A stretch of DNA of 64,000 nucleotides, from positions 1 through 64,000 of the forward strand of contig JAQRGA010000168.1 in the NCBI GenBank assembly GCA_029237695.1. The letters are read 5' to 3'. The notes under the pieces were generated by a model. The model had not been told where the DNA came from. It did not search any database and saw only the letters and a list, made by a program, of their open reading frames with translations. This stretch comes from Conchocele bisecta (lineage: Eukaryota > Mollusca > Bivalvia > Lucinida > Thyasiridae). Made by a program: the position numbers and the translations under genes. Within the stretch, counting starts at the first letter, position 1, and each line of letters begins with the position of its first letter. Positions 53,731 through 64,000 of this stretch are shown here, piece after piece.

Positions 53731-55565
53731 CAGCATCAACACTAATTAAATCTTTATTTTAATTAGTCAAGATCCAGAGCAGAATACGTGCAGGTTATTG
53801 GAAAATAGGTCCCACAACATCCATAAGAAAAATGAAAGTAGCAGAGAATAGCAAAATGTATGGTAACGGGTTGGTGTTTTAGGGAAAATCAATGTTGGTG
53901 GTCCACCTTAGTCTGGTCCCGGATGGTTATATTGGTTTGTATCGGTAACGGGCCAGTTTGACAGTCAACCTGTGCAAGTTACCATATGTGTAACTTACTA
54001 TAACAAATGTGATTGTTTTCAATTTCGTACATATGTAATTTAATTATGAGGATACATGTATGTATAAAACACATTAGTAAGTCAAACACCATACATACAT
54101 AATTATGCAATTCAGTTAATATAGGTTAGATAATAATAAATGGTGCGAAATCGTCAAGGGGGTAATAGTAGTCCGGTATGAACAAAATCGTGCGGGTGTT
54201 TTGAGGTCACTGACACAGTTTGCTTTCAAATCTTGATCCATTGCTACCCAGTGTCACTTGAGGCACATGTGGGGGTGTTGCTCATGTGATGTAAACATAG
54301 TTTCCGTGGCCAAAAACAAATGTAAACAATATTGGGGGACATGACGAGGTTGGAATTTTATTAGGAGTAAGTTAACCTCTTGTTTAATTCATGCAGAACC
54401 AGTGAAGACCGGCTGCAGATCATGTACAAGTAGGTCACACAACATCCATACGAATAGTATGGGTAGGTGAGACTATGAAAGTAGGAGAGACTGGCTTTAT
54501 TGGATGGGATTCGGTTAAAGTATATAGTATAACTATTTGGTGTCTTCTAACCTATGCTGTGATAATTTGTGGGTGAAATCTTACATCAACACCGGCATTG
54601 GAGGTGTGACTTGAACAGCCAATCAGATGTCGGACTATATCATTTATTAGAGGGAGAATTACTTGAGCGGATATCAATGCCATCTGACGTGATAATGACG
54701 CACTACTAACCCATATATTGCTTGCATCATTCTGCTTGTAGCTTGATGCTTTCTGCTTGCGGCTTTCCGCTTTCGGACTGTGGCTTGATGCTTACTTCCT
54801 GCGGCTTTGTCCTTACTGCTTTCGGCCTTACTCAAAGTGCTAAGTGCTTTGTTCATACTTTCTATTGCAAATGCTTAGTGCAATAACACAGAGACACGAA
54901 TAAGCACGTATCAATAATTGTAATGTAAATAAGACGAATGAACAAAGCAATCAGCAGAATGGACATGTAAGAAAGACAAATACAATTACAACAAGCAGAT
55001 TTCAAATGTAATAAATACAAATGAGGAATGAAATAACATGAATATAAGTTGTAATGTCATCAGCACGCAAGCATCAAGTCACATTGAATTATGGCGGAGA
55101 TTACCTTCCATAGTATTTTGCTTATTTCGCAGGCCCATCAATTTAAACCATCACCGTGTCTCTTTATAATCTTTATAATCTTTGCCGTCCAACAGTACCC
55201 GCCACCGCCACCGCCGCGCCGTCTCAGTGAGAATCGTCTGCTGATTGGTATTATTTGTCCAATCGGATCTTTAACGGCCCTTTCCAGGGCCAATACTTTT
55301 TGGCTGGCTTATATGATGCTCATAAAATATTATATAATACAATATGTATGATAAGTTTATGCTTATTTTATGTGTATTATACCTGTCACACCTCCCAAGT
55401 AGTGCCAGCTGGTAATACGATTTCATATAATAATTTCTACTTATATGAAATCGTGGCTAACGTGACAGGATATACTGTATCTGAGTAATACTAATGTGTT
55501 ACCTACATATTTCTTTGTCACTTAATTATATTTGTTAATGTATTACAATATTTATATACATTATA
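53731..55565. other. Non-coding stretch
   Basis: No gene is recognised. 54150-54380 is the inverted partner of the repeat at 866-1130. A CACAACATCCATA word is shared by 53815 and 54435. Confidence 0.5.
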
Positions 55566-55569
55566 TATG

Positions 55570-55660
55570 TAGGGGCGAAACGACCCGGGGCGAACGGGAA
55601 TATGGGCGAAACGACCCGGGGTGCGAACGGGATTACTGGCGAAACGACCAGGGACCAGAT
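55570..55660. repeat. Short tandem repeat (GGCGAAACGACCCGGGG)
   Basis: Three units of GGCGAAACGACC with CCGGGG- and GCGAACGGGA-type continuations. Confidence 0.85.
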
Positions 55661-57773
55661 GACCTCAGTACACAGATAGACTGCTTCTGGGTCGGTACCC
55701 TAAAAAAATAGTCCGGAGAAAAATGCATATGTTTGTGTTGCAGGTGCTTGAGGCAGGTTCGGATGCACTGATGTGGTTTATTAATGCATGTGGAGACAGT
55801 GTTTACACAGGGGCTCTAGTACACAGCCAATATCTGCAGTTTGGAATGGATTATTTTGTGTGGCAGGACACATGTAAATGAAGTTTGATGCGGCTCTGCG
55901 TCTGTTGTGACGTGATGATTTTTGACCCCGCTGTCATGTTTCCTTTCCTGTCGTAAAAACGAAATGGTCAACGGGTGTTGACAAGTTGGTGAGAAGACGG
56001 CATGATCCAGTCGTCAAATACATTGTAACTCAATGTGTGATTCCAATGTTTATGCTTTTACATGTCTTGAGTGAAATGACCCCTAAACGCTATATGTTTA
56101 ATATACAGTTCTATCTGTGTGTTTAGGCCAGATAATTCGTCAAGGGCCATAACCTTGTCCCAAATGTTTATAGGCAAACGTGGCCGGGTGAATTCGTACC
56201 CATAGCACTTCGTACTCAGAACATTTCGTACCCTGTTGGTCATTTCGGTTATTTCGTACCAATGACCCTACACACAATTTCATCATTAGTAGGGGATGTC
56301 TGCTGATCAGTATGCCCAACATAAAGGTTACATGTATTTAATAATTGATAACTGCTTAAATAGGCCAGTACAAGCCAGAATCTTACAGATACGGCCTTCA
56401 ACCAAGATACACCAAGGTAGATCAAAGTTCTGAAAATTTCAGGTTGGGAAAGACAGGTCCAAAATAAAAAAAAAGGTTTGAGAAGTGAGAACACAGCGAC
56501 ATGTCACACCGGTCTGAATAAAGGTGGTGTGAACAACAAATAGCATCACGACTCTAACGGCGACCTTGAACTGCGCAGGTCGTGTTTTTATCGACCGGTA
56601 ATTATCTCGAGGTTACCGGCGGCGGCGATTTTAACTGTTGGAAATTAACTTATATTTCATTTGTGTTTATTCTTATTCACTGGATGGTTACTTCTGGATT
56701 TGCAAAAAGGTATGTTTGGGCTGGGGTGGGCTTGTGGTGGCCGATATTTCGGCTGGAACTGAGCTAATTTAGACTAGTTGCTAGGACATTTTTATGCCAC
56801 CGGGTTTCGAACAAACTGGTGGCATATAGTGTTTGGACCGTCCGTCTGTCCGTCCGTCCGTCCGTCACACTTTTCGGTTAACCACTTTGTCACAGTTTCT
56901 TGTTTTGTTATTATTTTTCCATTCTCCGTGTTCTGGGTGGTTGATTGTGGTACCTTGCGGCTCTGCCTGGTCGGCGATTGAAGCAGAATGGTAGGGCAGT
57001 TGACTGCTGGGTGCATCCGTCTGCCACTTACAGAACACAACCCATGCGTGTAGCCCTTCAGGGCCACTGGTGTGTGGTGACACCCGTGTGGCTTGCCTGG
57101 CTGCCGAAATTGCGGATAAGCCGGGCGGATTAACCTATCTGGGTGTATCCCGCGGACATTACCGGGTTCTGGATTGAATATGCGCATAGGTGAGATATAT
57201 ACCATCTACATATTATTAGTATTATTATGTTCTGGTGCGTAGACGTACTGCGGCCAGTCGCACCAGTGGGACAGGCGACGTGTTAACACATGGAGGTACG
57301 TGGACACCACGGGGAGCCGAGGCGTTCATATCCCTGCCGCCAGGGGTGGATTGGTTCTACCTGGGACCAGTTTTGCTCTGCAGGTTCTACCCAGTTACCA
57401 CCTCTCTTCTTCACACCTCCCGTGCACCGGTACACGGCGCGGAATTACTGGACCGTATTGGACCAAAGCAGTGTCCCATTTTAGACACACAGTTATACAC
57501 ATCTGTCCGCCCTGCACTAACATATATCACATAAAACACTTCAAAATTCGGTCTGTTTGGTCTTATATGTCCGGGTATGAAAGGTGTCTGAGAGCCAATT
57601 CCAACCATTAAATATAAGCAGAAAGAAAGAAAAAAGTATTTACTCCTCGAGCCAATTCTTACTCTTAAATATAAGATGATAAAAAACTGTTTACTCATAG
57701 CTCTTCACACATACGTGTGTGAATTAAGTAGTCATTACTTAATTGCCGGTGCGAGGTGGTTTGCCATTATGGT
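55661..57773. other. Non-coding; (GTCC)n tract at 56838-56865
   Basis: No gene is recognised. A CACCGGGTTTCGAACAAACTGGTGG stem precedes the GTCC run near 56797-56865, the same hairpin-plus-GTCC layout as the tandem repeat blocks. A G+C-richer stretch at 57235-57500 has open frames in several phases but no motif I can name. Confidence 0.45.
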
Positions 57774-57965
57774 GGTCGGACTAGCTCAGTAGGTAGAGCG
57801 TCAGACTACAGATCGGGAGACCCAAGGTTCGTTTCCCACCTCTCACCGCCGATATTCGGTGTGTCTTTGGGCAAGACAACTTCGTGCTAGCCTAATCCTA
57901 TCAAATGAGGACTTAAATAGTCGGTCCCGACATGCAAGGTCATCGAGCCAGTGCCGTCGTTAAAT
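57774..57965 (+). mobile_element. tRNA-derived SINE
   Basis: GACTAGCTCAGTAGGTAGAG is a clear A box and AAGGTTCGTTTCCC a B-box-like element, with a GCGTCAGACTACAGATC anticodon-arm-like stretch between. The body includes TCTTTGGGCAAGAC. The acceptor stem does not close into a functional tRNA. Confidence 0.7.
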
Positions 57966-58359
57966 CAAAGCATTTTATGTGGTTTTCCCAGATACTCCGG
58001 TTTCCCCGCCATAAATATCACGGAGTAATGCACATGTATAGGCCCGTGACACTATACGTGACATTTTCCTTATCAATTCCACAAAACCATACGCTGTAAA
58101 ATTTAGCTCAAAAGGCTAATCTACTGCCAGCCTGATTACTAGCACACACACGTTACTCACTGCATCTCCCTAGTAGACGGGCAAATTACCATACCGACAT
58201 GTATTATATTCTCCTTTTCTCTCGTCTTCATAAAGAGTGTAACGAACTGTCATCTAACCAAATAACAACAGATAAACGTGCAAGTGAATTCGAATAATAG
58301 CATTTCGTATATAACGACAAGCAGCGAAACGACCGTAGCTGGGCCCCAACAAATCTTTA

Positions 58360-58668
58360 TCCCGTCAACACAATGCGTATGTGCCGTGAAACTCGGTGCC
58401 GTGAAACATTTTTGACATCCTGTCAATACCACCTAATCACCACGTATGAATATATGCGGTGACTGGGGTTACTATTTTTGCATTTTAAAGCCATTTGTAG
58501 GTGTGGACAGGATAAATAGAATAGTAGGTTAGTGCCGTGAATGGGAAATTTATCTGGCGCGGCACGGAAACGGGATGTGCTCGGCAGAGCCTCGCAGAGC
58601 CTCGCCCATCCCGTTTCCTAAGCCTTGCCAGATATTTGTTCCCATTCACGGCACTAACCTACTATTCT
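58360..58668. repeat. Fold-back element with conserved flank, copy 2
   Basis: The palindromic part 58518-58668 matches 7329-7468, and 58360-58517 matches 7170-7328. This copy has an extra GCAGAGCCTC duplication in its inner stem. Confidence 0.85.
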
Positions 58669-58924
58669 CTATTTTCACACTCAGGCTTATGCTACATAGG
58701 AGAGAAATTAGCATACATAAGTGCAGTCTGAACTGGGTCTACTTTGTTCGCAAAACTCATGTTTGTTCTATTCAGTAAGAAATAAATGCTGAAATACATC
58801 AAAGGACCGGATCTCTATTAATAGTTTGCAAAGGGAAACAACTACCGACGATCCCTCATTAACTACAAATTGACGCTTTTCCACAAGCGGTTGTCTATCG
58901 CCCTCCCCGCCTACATGCAGTCAA

Positions 58925-59110
58925 ATGTGAAAGTGAAAGTGAATGGGTTTAACGTCCGAGCAACAGTTTTAAAGTCTCATCCGACAGACCACTAGGATGG
59001 AAATACTATGAAAGTAGTTTTGATGCCCTATGCTAGGTTTGAACCCACAACCCCCGGCTTGGAAATCAAGTGTTCTAACCCCTAGGCCACAACCCATCCT
59101 TACAGGCAGT
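58925..59110 (-). mobile_element. tRNA-derived SINE, minus strand
   Basis: Reading the minus strand, GTGGCCTAGGGGTTAGAACA is an A box and GTGGGTTCAAACC a B box, about 45 bases apart. The body includes a word read on the plus strand as GTTTAACGTCCGAGCAAC. Confidence 0.7.
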
Positions 59111-59846
59111 CAAACAATAACGGGATATAACTAATATGTTAGTAACGTGAGAGTTATCGTTCTTGCACGCGACACCGTGGTTTATGCAAGTGTGAAATAT
59201 GATGAAAATGTTTCAAAGAGTAATCAAGTTTTGAAGTGACAGTAAATTAATCTACGAAACGACAAATGGAGATAGCTGAACAATTATTGAGAGGTGTCAT
59301 TCTTGCCCGCAACACACATGTGGGCCGCCGAGGTCTATGAATGTGTGACGTTTCATGAACGTATTCCAAAGAATTATCCAAGTTATGCTGCGGACAAGAA
59401 ATCAATGGGCGAAAATACAAAAGGAAATCACTCGAAAATCAATAGAAAGAAGATGAGTTCGTATAATGTTCATATTTCTTTTTGGGAGTGGGGCTAAGTG
59501 AATCTGGTGTGGTGATCGAAGACCTGGAACCAGGTTGGGTTCTTATAATTTCAGGGCTGACTATTTTTTTTGACAGGCCGTTGAAAACATTAAATCAAAT
59601 CAAATTGTACAATGTTTCAATTACCGGCTGTTTTAATGACGTCACAATTTATCAATTCAGTGTACGATTATGTGGCAAATATCATATAAATATATAGTTG
59701 TTTTCTGCAAAAATGAAATAGCACTCTGCACATTATTTACTTCATCAGATTTTCGCCTCAATCAGCTAGCTCGCGTACATCTAAGCTCTAGAAACTGAAT
59801 TACTTCAACGTGGATCCAAATCCGTGCGTATATAGACATGTATAAA

Positions 59847-59941
59847 TTATTGTTCACATATTGAATTTAAAGGAATTAAATGCGAGGGAGCACTAGCGAC
59901 CGCGGCATTCAGTTCCTTAAAGTCCAATATGTGAACAATAA
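59847..59941. repeat. Fold-back element
   Basis: TTATTGTTCACATATTGAAT opens and ATTGGACTTTAAGG-type reverse-complement arms close a stem ending GTGAACAATAA. Confidence 0.8.
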
Positions 59942-60539
59942 GTGATAGTTCATTGAATGGTTAATGGATTAATTACGACCGAGCGTAGCGAGTGAAGAAA
60001 TTAGTTTATTAATGCATATACACAAGGATTTATTGATATAGTCTCTGCTATACATTGTAAGTACACATGTAGTTTGTATGTTGCCGTTATTGATATTGAG
60101 ACACATCACGGTAGAAGTGCATTACCAAATGAATTTAAATATTTGTCGGAGAAAGTTAAATACACGGCATTAAATGGAGTATGTATATTGTATAAGTCAC
60201 CATGAGTATAATTTGGCTGGCCGCTGAGATAATGGACTTTACACAATGTGTATGATCGGCGTAGCCCCATGCCGAGCCCGGGATCAGTACAGTCTGATCA
60301 AGGACGACACTGGTCGCCATAAGTGACTCAACATAACCGTTTTCTTTCAATGAATAACCATCTGTTGTAGCGGTAGCAGTGCTACATGATAAGGATCTAC
60401 GCTGGTACACATACACTAACGTTCGTTTATCATCTGATTGGTACAATTATTCCTCGTGAGAGATGTGAACACAGTGTGACAAACTGATCATGACCTACTC
60501 AATTATCTGATGATTAACACATAAACAAACTATTACGGT

Positions 60540-60960
60540 TTGGAATATAAGAATGGAATCGTGTATATGTGGAAGACGTGTAGCTCCAGATCAACGAGCG
60601 CATACATGTACGCAATCGGATCAGGGCCTACACATGTTGCAAGCCCATACAACATTGCACTATGTCGACGTCCGTGCGAGTCATACAGAACAAGGATCTA
60701 CGCCACGTTTCACCCAATAAACCATTGTGGTATTTCGTACAAGTACAATAATGGGTTCATATTTATGTGCAATCATTGTAGCAACATATCAGTGAGCACA
60801 TGTGTGCCGTCTGATCAGCGTGCTACGCTGTTTGCCATTCCATACTACCTTACGTTATGCTTATGCTTTCAGCAAATACACCATTGTGGTACTACATACA
60901 ATAATGAGTTCATACTTATGTACAAGCAGTGTAGCCCCTGCTCACTTGCTCAAATTTGAA
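60540..60960. repeat. Diverged tandem repeat, ~160-bp units
   Basis: GGGTTCATATTTATGTGCAA, GAGTTCATACTTATGTACAA and the GGAATCGTGTATATGTGGAA region line up, each followed by a GTAGC word. A long open frame spans the repeats, but its residues follow the DNA repeat, so I do not call a gene. Confidence 0.5.
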
Positions 60961-61494
60961 ACCAGAAGCACCGAAAAAAAACGTTTAAAACTGGTGTATC
61001 GTATATGTACTTAGTTACACGATGTACACTATTCTCATAGTAGAACAAAAGTACAACTTTATAGTCGTCTCATAATCACTATAATCATATTTTTGCCAGA
61101 CATATTTTAGTGAAATATGTTTTACATTCTGGTAGCGTTTCTGATCGTTTTGACCAGACTGCGGATGTGCATACTGATCTACATCTGCACTGTTCGCAAA
61201 GTGAATATTCCCAATTTTAACCCGACGAGCCATATTATGTTCGGTATGACAATTTATAATAAACATTTTTGAAAGAAATCACTTGGCTTGGATACATGAT
61301 AGGTTCCGTCGAGAATTTAATAATATATTTGCATCAACATAAGGATGCGCAAATGGCCATTTCAACTGTTTTGGCACGGACATGTAGTACATTATTGCAG
61401 ATCAAAGGGAAGCATTCGCCCGTTGTCCATTTGAAAACACAATTACTTACTGCTTACGGAGCACAGCTGAAAACCTATTGTCAGTTTGCACGTA
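60961..61494. other. Non-coding stretch
   Basis: No gene is recognised. 61140-61200 carries the inverted copy of the dispersed repeat near 37370. Confidence 0.45.
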
Positions 61495-61495
61495 C

Positions 61496-62145
61496 AGTAG
61501 CGCTTTTCTGCAGGTCAACTATACGTACTATACCAATACTATACGTATACTATACCAATACGATATGTTTTCTATACGATATGCATATAATATAAACGTA
61601 CGGTATGTTTGTACCGTACACACCAACCAATATTGTATATATATACTATTCATATATTACGCTTATACGATTTGTATACATGTGTACAATTATGGTACGT
61701 TTGTATCGTAAAAACATACCAGATTTGTGTACGGTATAAATGTACCAGAATACCGTAAATGTATAAGATATATTAATGGTGTTGCCGTGTACTATTTGCC
61801 CTAATATTAGGTCCGCCCCTAATATTTGGTCCTTTGTGAAGTCGAGAATTTATTTAAAATGAGGGGTGTTTTCAGTAGAATGAAAAGCCACTCTTCGGGT
61901 ATGGTATATTCATACCATATCCGTACGGATATATCGTATATACGAACGTATATCGTATGTTTGTATACTATTCGTATAGTACGTTTGTATATGTAAACAA
62001 ACTGTACTATACGATGATACGGTACAAACATACCAATATTATATGATCATGCGATATGCTCATTAAATATACCAATACTATACGATTACGATATGTATAC
62101 GATATTAGTATATACAAATAGGTAAGGAGCAGAAAAGCGCTACTT
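61496..62145. mobile_element. Fold-back element filled with TATAC-type repeats
   Basis: AGTAGCGCTTTTCTGC at 61496 and its reverse complement GCAGAAAAGCGCTACT at 62129 bound the unit. The interior is rich in CCAATACTATACG and ATACGTATA words. Confidence 0.65.
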
Positions 62146-63635
62146 TAGCCTGCAAGCGACACTGTGTTAATTTCACAATCGGGTATTTGATACGCTTATA
62201 ATCACGTCCTGAAAGAGAAATTGGCTATGGAAATTGATAAGGTTTACCGTTGTATACAAAGTAAGTAGGTTAAATTACCAGACATAGAAAACCACATACA
62301 TGTAAGAAGGGCCAAAGAAACAGATGTTTATATGGGCATTGCTCATATTGATCTCTATCAACTGCATAAAGCTTTCGAAAAGTATAGATGTTGTTTAACT
62401 ATTTCAACAATACATACCTATGAAGCGGTGTTTGCAAACGGTAGATCGTAACGAGCCGTCTCACCGGGATCTGCACTTTTTGCAAGCAATGTTCATATTT
62501 TACAGAAAGAAACAACGATTTTTAAAATGGACTAGTCTGAAAACCAGTGTATAATGATTTGATTGGTCAGAACATTAACATGACAGTTTATTCGAGATAT
62601 TTAGGTTGAAAGAGTCATCTGCTAATACATTGTAAATAATATTGTATAATAATGCTCTCGTGTTTGGGCCGATACTTGTAGTGTGATATTTTCAATATCC
62701 TTTGTCTTGTGTACACATACTACAACTACTTAGAACTGCCCCACCCTGCGTTGGCACGTGATGGAAACATGCATGCTTGCGTTTCGCTTGCAGATCCGTC
62801 TGTCCCTACCTCTATCCGTGGTCATTTATATCTAACATTTACTTATTTTTTACGGTCCACCATGTCAGGGTTCCGAGCTGTTGCCAATGTAGGCTTCCGT
62901 GGGCACCCGGGACTCGATTAGACATTTAGCCAATTGGAAATAGCTAGTATTGTTCGCTTATTATGATCAGTTGCACCACCATCGTTCAATAAAGTATACA
63001 TCAAAACAGTGTGATCTAAATGTACGTGTGTACGTGCGTACGTCAGTCTCTTATACATATGTATATAATATATAGTTTTACTGCGGCCACGGCGAGCTCA
63101 ACAAGTGGGCCGGGGCATTTTATGACATGAACATGTACGTGGTATACACCCAATGTAGTATTGTTTCATGAATGTGAATCAGCCCTGAGTCAATCACATT
63201 TATTAATTTAGCCTTTCTCGAGTGCAGATATCCGAGTTTTGGTTGATCTAGTAATCTATTAAGCCGGTTTTATCGCAAGATCTTCTAATCTACAATTAAA
63301 CAGTTAAACTACTATAATGGGTCATTTATGCCACTGTCCTCTAACAATACAAACAAAGTGTATTGTCTGACTAATAGTACAGTGGAACCCCCGGTGTCCG
63401 CTCTGTAGGCACAACATGTTGTATAATTGTGTCACTATTCCACCAGTTATAACAAATACAAGGGCTGTATCTGACTATTACATATATAATATTATGTACG
63501 GTTTGTGGGGGATGGCCCCGACCCACCAAAAACCTATTACGGGGAAAATAAATATTTTCAAACCTGAACAAAAAAAAAGTAAAAAAATACAAGGGCCCGC
63601 TATGCAGATATAATCATTTAATAATATTTATTTTA
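62146..63635. other. Non-coding stretch
   Basis: No gene or structured repeat is recognised. Confidence 0.45.
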
Positions 63636-63745
63636 CTGATAGTAATGGTGAATGAATGTTTATTTTGCCAGAAAATGTCGCAGATGATGTTTCTGATTTA
63701 AAGAACAGTTTGTGCCTACTGGGTGGGCATGTACATGTAACGTAG
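63636..63745 (-). repeat. Fragment of the TTAA MITE, inverted
   Basis: GTAATGGTGAATGAATGTTT, TTTTGCCAGAAAATGTC and TGTGCCTACTGGGTGGGCAT match one end of the elements at 1787 and 52615 in reverse orientation. Confidence 0.7.
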
Positions 63746-63851
63746 ATGTGTTTCGCTGTTATGTATCTCTGTAGCCATTGCAAAGTATACTTTTCTATCA
63801 AAGTATAATTTGAGGGAGACATTTTCAATTTTAGGATAAATTTATTAATTT

Positions 63852-63922
63852 TTATTGTACTGAATTTATTACATTATCACAGCCATTTTGGCTGTGATAA
63901 TGTAATAAATTCATTATAATAA
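63852..63922. repeat. Fold-back MITE core, family copy 3
   Basis: Near-perfect palindrome centred on GCCATTTTGGC, matching 2524-2594. The following bases to the window end (ATTCTGCATACTTTTAATCA and on) also match, so the element continues past the window. Confidence 0.8.
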
Positions 63923-64000
63923 TTCTGCATACTTTTAATCATCAAATATATGCAGTCGTTAGTTCTGTATGAAATAATGCATTTCGGGAAAAATAAATGA

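Noticed and set aside
54674..54856. Lys/Ser-rich minus-strand protein
   Set aside because: It reflects a degenerate repeat of GCTTTC/GCTTGA-type words and has no start or splice context.
57235..57611. Host gene in the G+C-rich stretch
   Set aside because: Overlapping open frames in three phases, with no motif or splice signals that favour one.
57774..57850. Functional tRNA gene
   Set aside because: Strong A box, but the B box is imperfect, the ends do not pair, and SINE body sequence follows.
60540..60959. Protein-coding gene of 139 codons
   Set aside because: The frame follows a diverged DNA tandem repeat, and the residues mirror the repeat rather than a protein pattern.

Overview
The window reads as nuclear DNA of an invertebrate, most likely a bivalve mollusc. 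It is AT-rich, has few host exons and is full of fold-back elements, ~160-180 bp tandem repeats ending in (GTCC)n-like runs, and tRNA-derived SINEs of the sort seen in clam and mussel genomes. The species assignment is inference. Almost everything recognisable is mobile or virus-derived.

Layout. 1-15.4 kb: two inverted copies of a short terminal-inverted-repeat (TIR) element (91-687 and 9419-10126), a TTAA-flanked MITE (1787-2218), a large fold-back carrying 16-bp palindromes (2850-3750), a decayed C2H2 zinc-finger array on the minus strand (4661-5410), two ~170-bp tandem repeat blocks, and a SINE (14878-15140). 15,424-33,909: a complete-length Polinton/Maverick (adintovirus-like) element with 185-bp TIRs and a GTGTT target duplication. 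Reading inward it holds two duplicated small ORFs, a minus-strand block (membrane-segment protein, coiled-coil fibre-like protein, candidate penton/minor capsid), an unrecognised plus-strand gene, a small membrane protein, a minus-strand membrane/coiled-coil protein, then plus-strand major capsid protein, packaging ATPase, four small conserved Polinton proteins and a DD-E integrase, and finally a minus-strand protein-primed family B DNA polymerase with a zinc-finger ORF at the right end. Integrase and polymerase meet tail to tail. Most of these genes carry frame breaks.

34-38.2 kb: a deleted hAT-like remnant, (GTCC)n runs and a third tandem block. 38,274-44,347: a second large element, a ~6.1-kb DNA transposon with ~160-bp TIRs, a 3-bp TAT target duplication and subterminal repeats. 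Its single minus-strand gene, intronless as far as can be seen, has an XPG/FEN1-like nuclease domain followed by a Cys-rich CXC tail, which fits the Academ superfamily. It too is frame-broken.

45.9-49.4 kb: a scattered 14-bp motif (GTCCTCTCCAGAAC) on both sides of one likely terminal exon (47616-47849). 50-64 kb: more fold-back and TIR elements, a 1.2-kb array of GTATGAAATTTCATAC palindromes (51064-52265), further TTAA-element copies and SINEs. No rRNA, CRISPR array or functional tRNA gene was seen.

The most noteworthy signals are: the terminal 68-bp near-palindromes of the Polinton; a shared 18-bp AT-rich motif just upstream of its capsid and ATPase genes; the fibre-like gene beside the candidate penton gene; the XPG-CXC transposon with its subterminal sites; and two distant arrays of 16-bp palindromes whose arms differ by paired, compensating changes.
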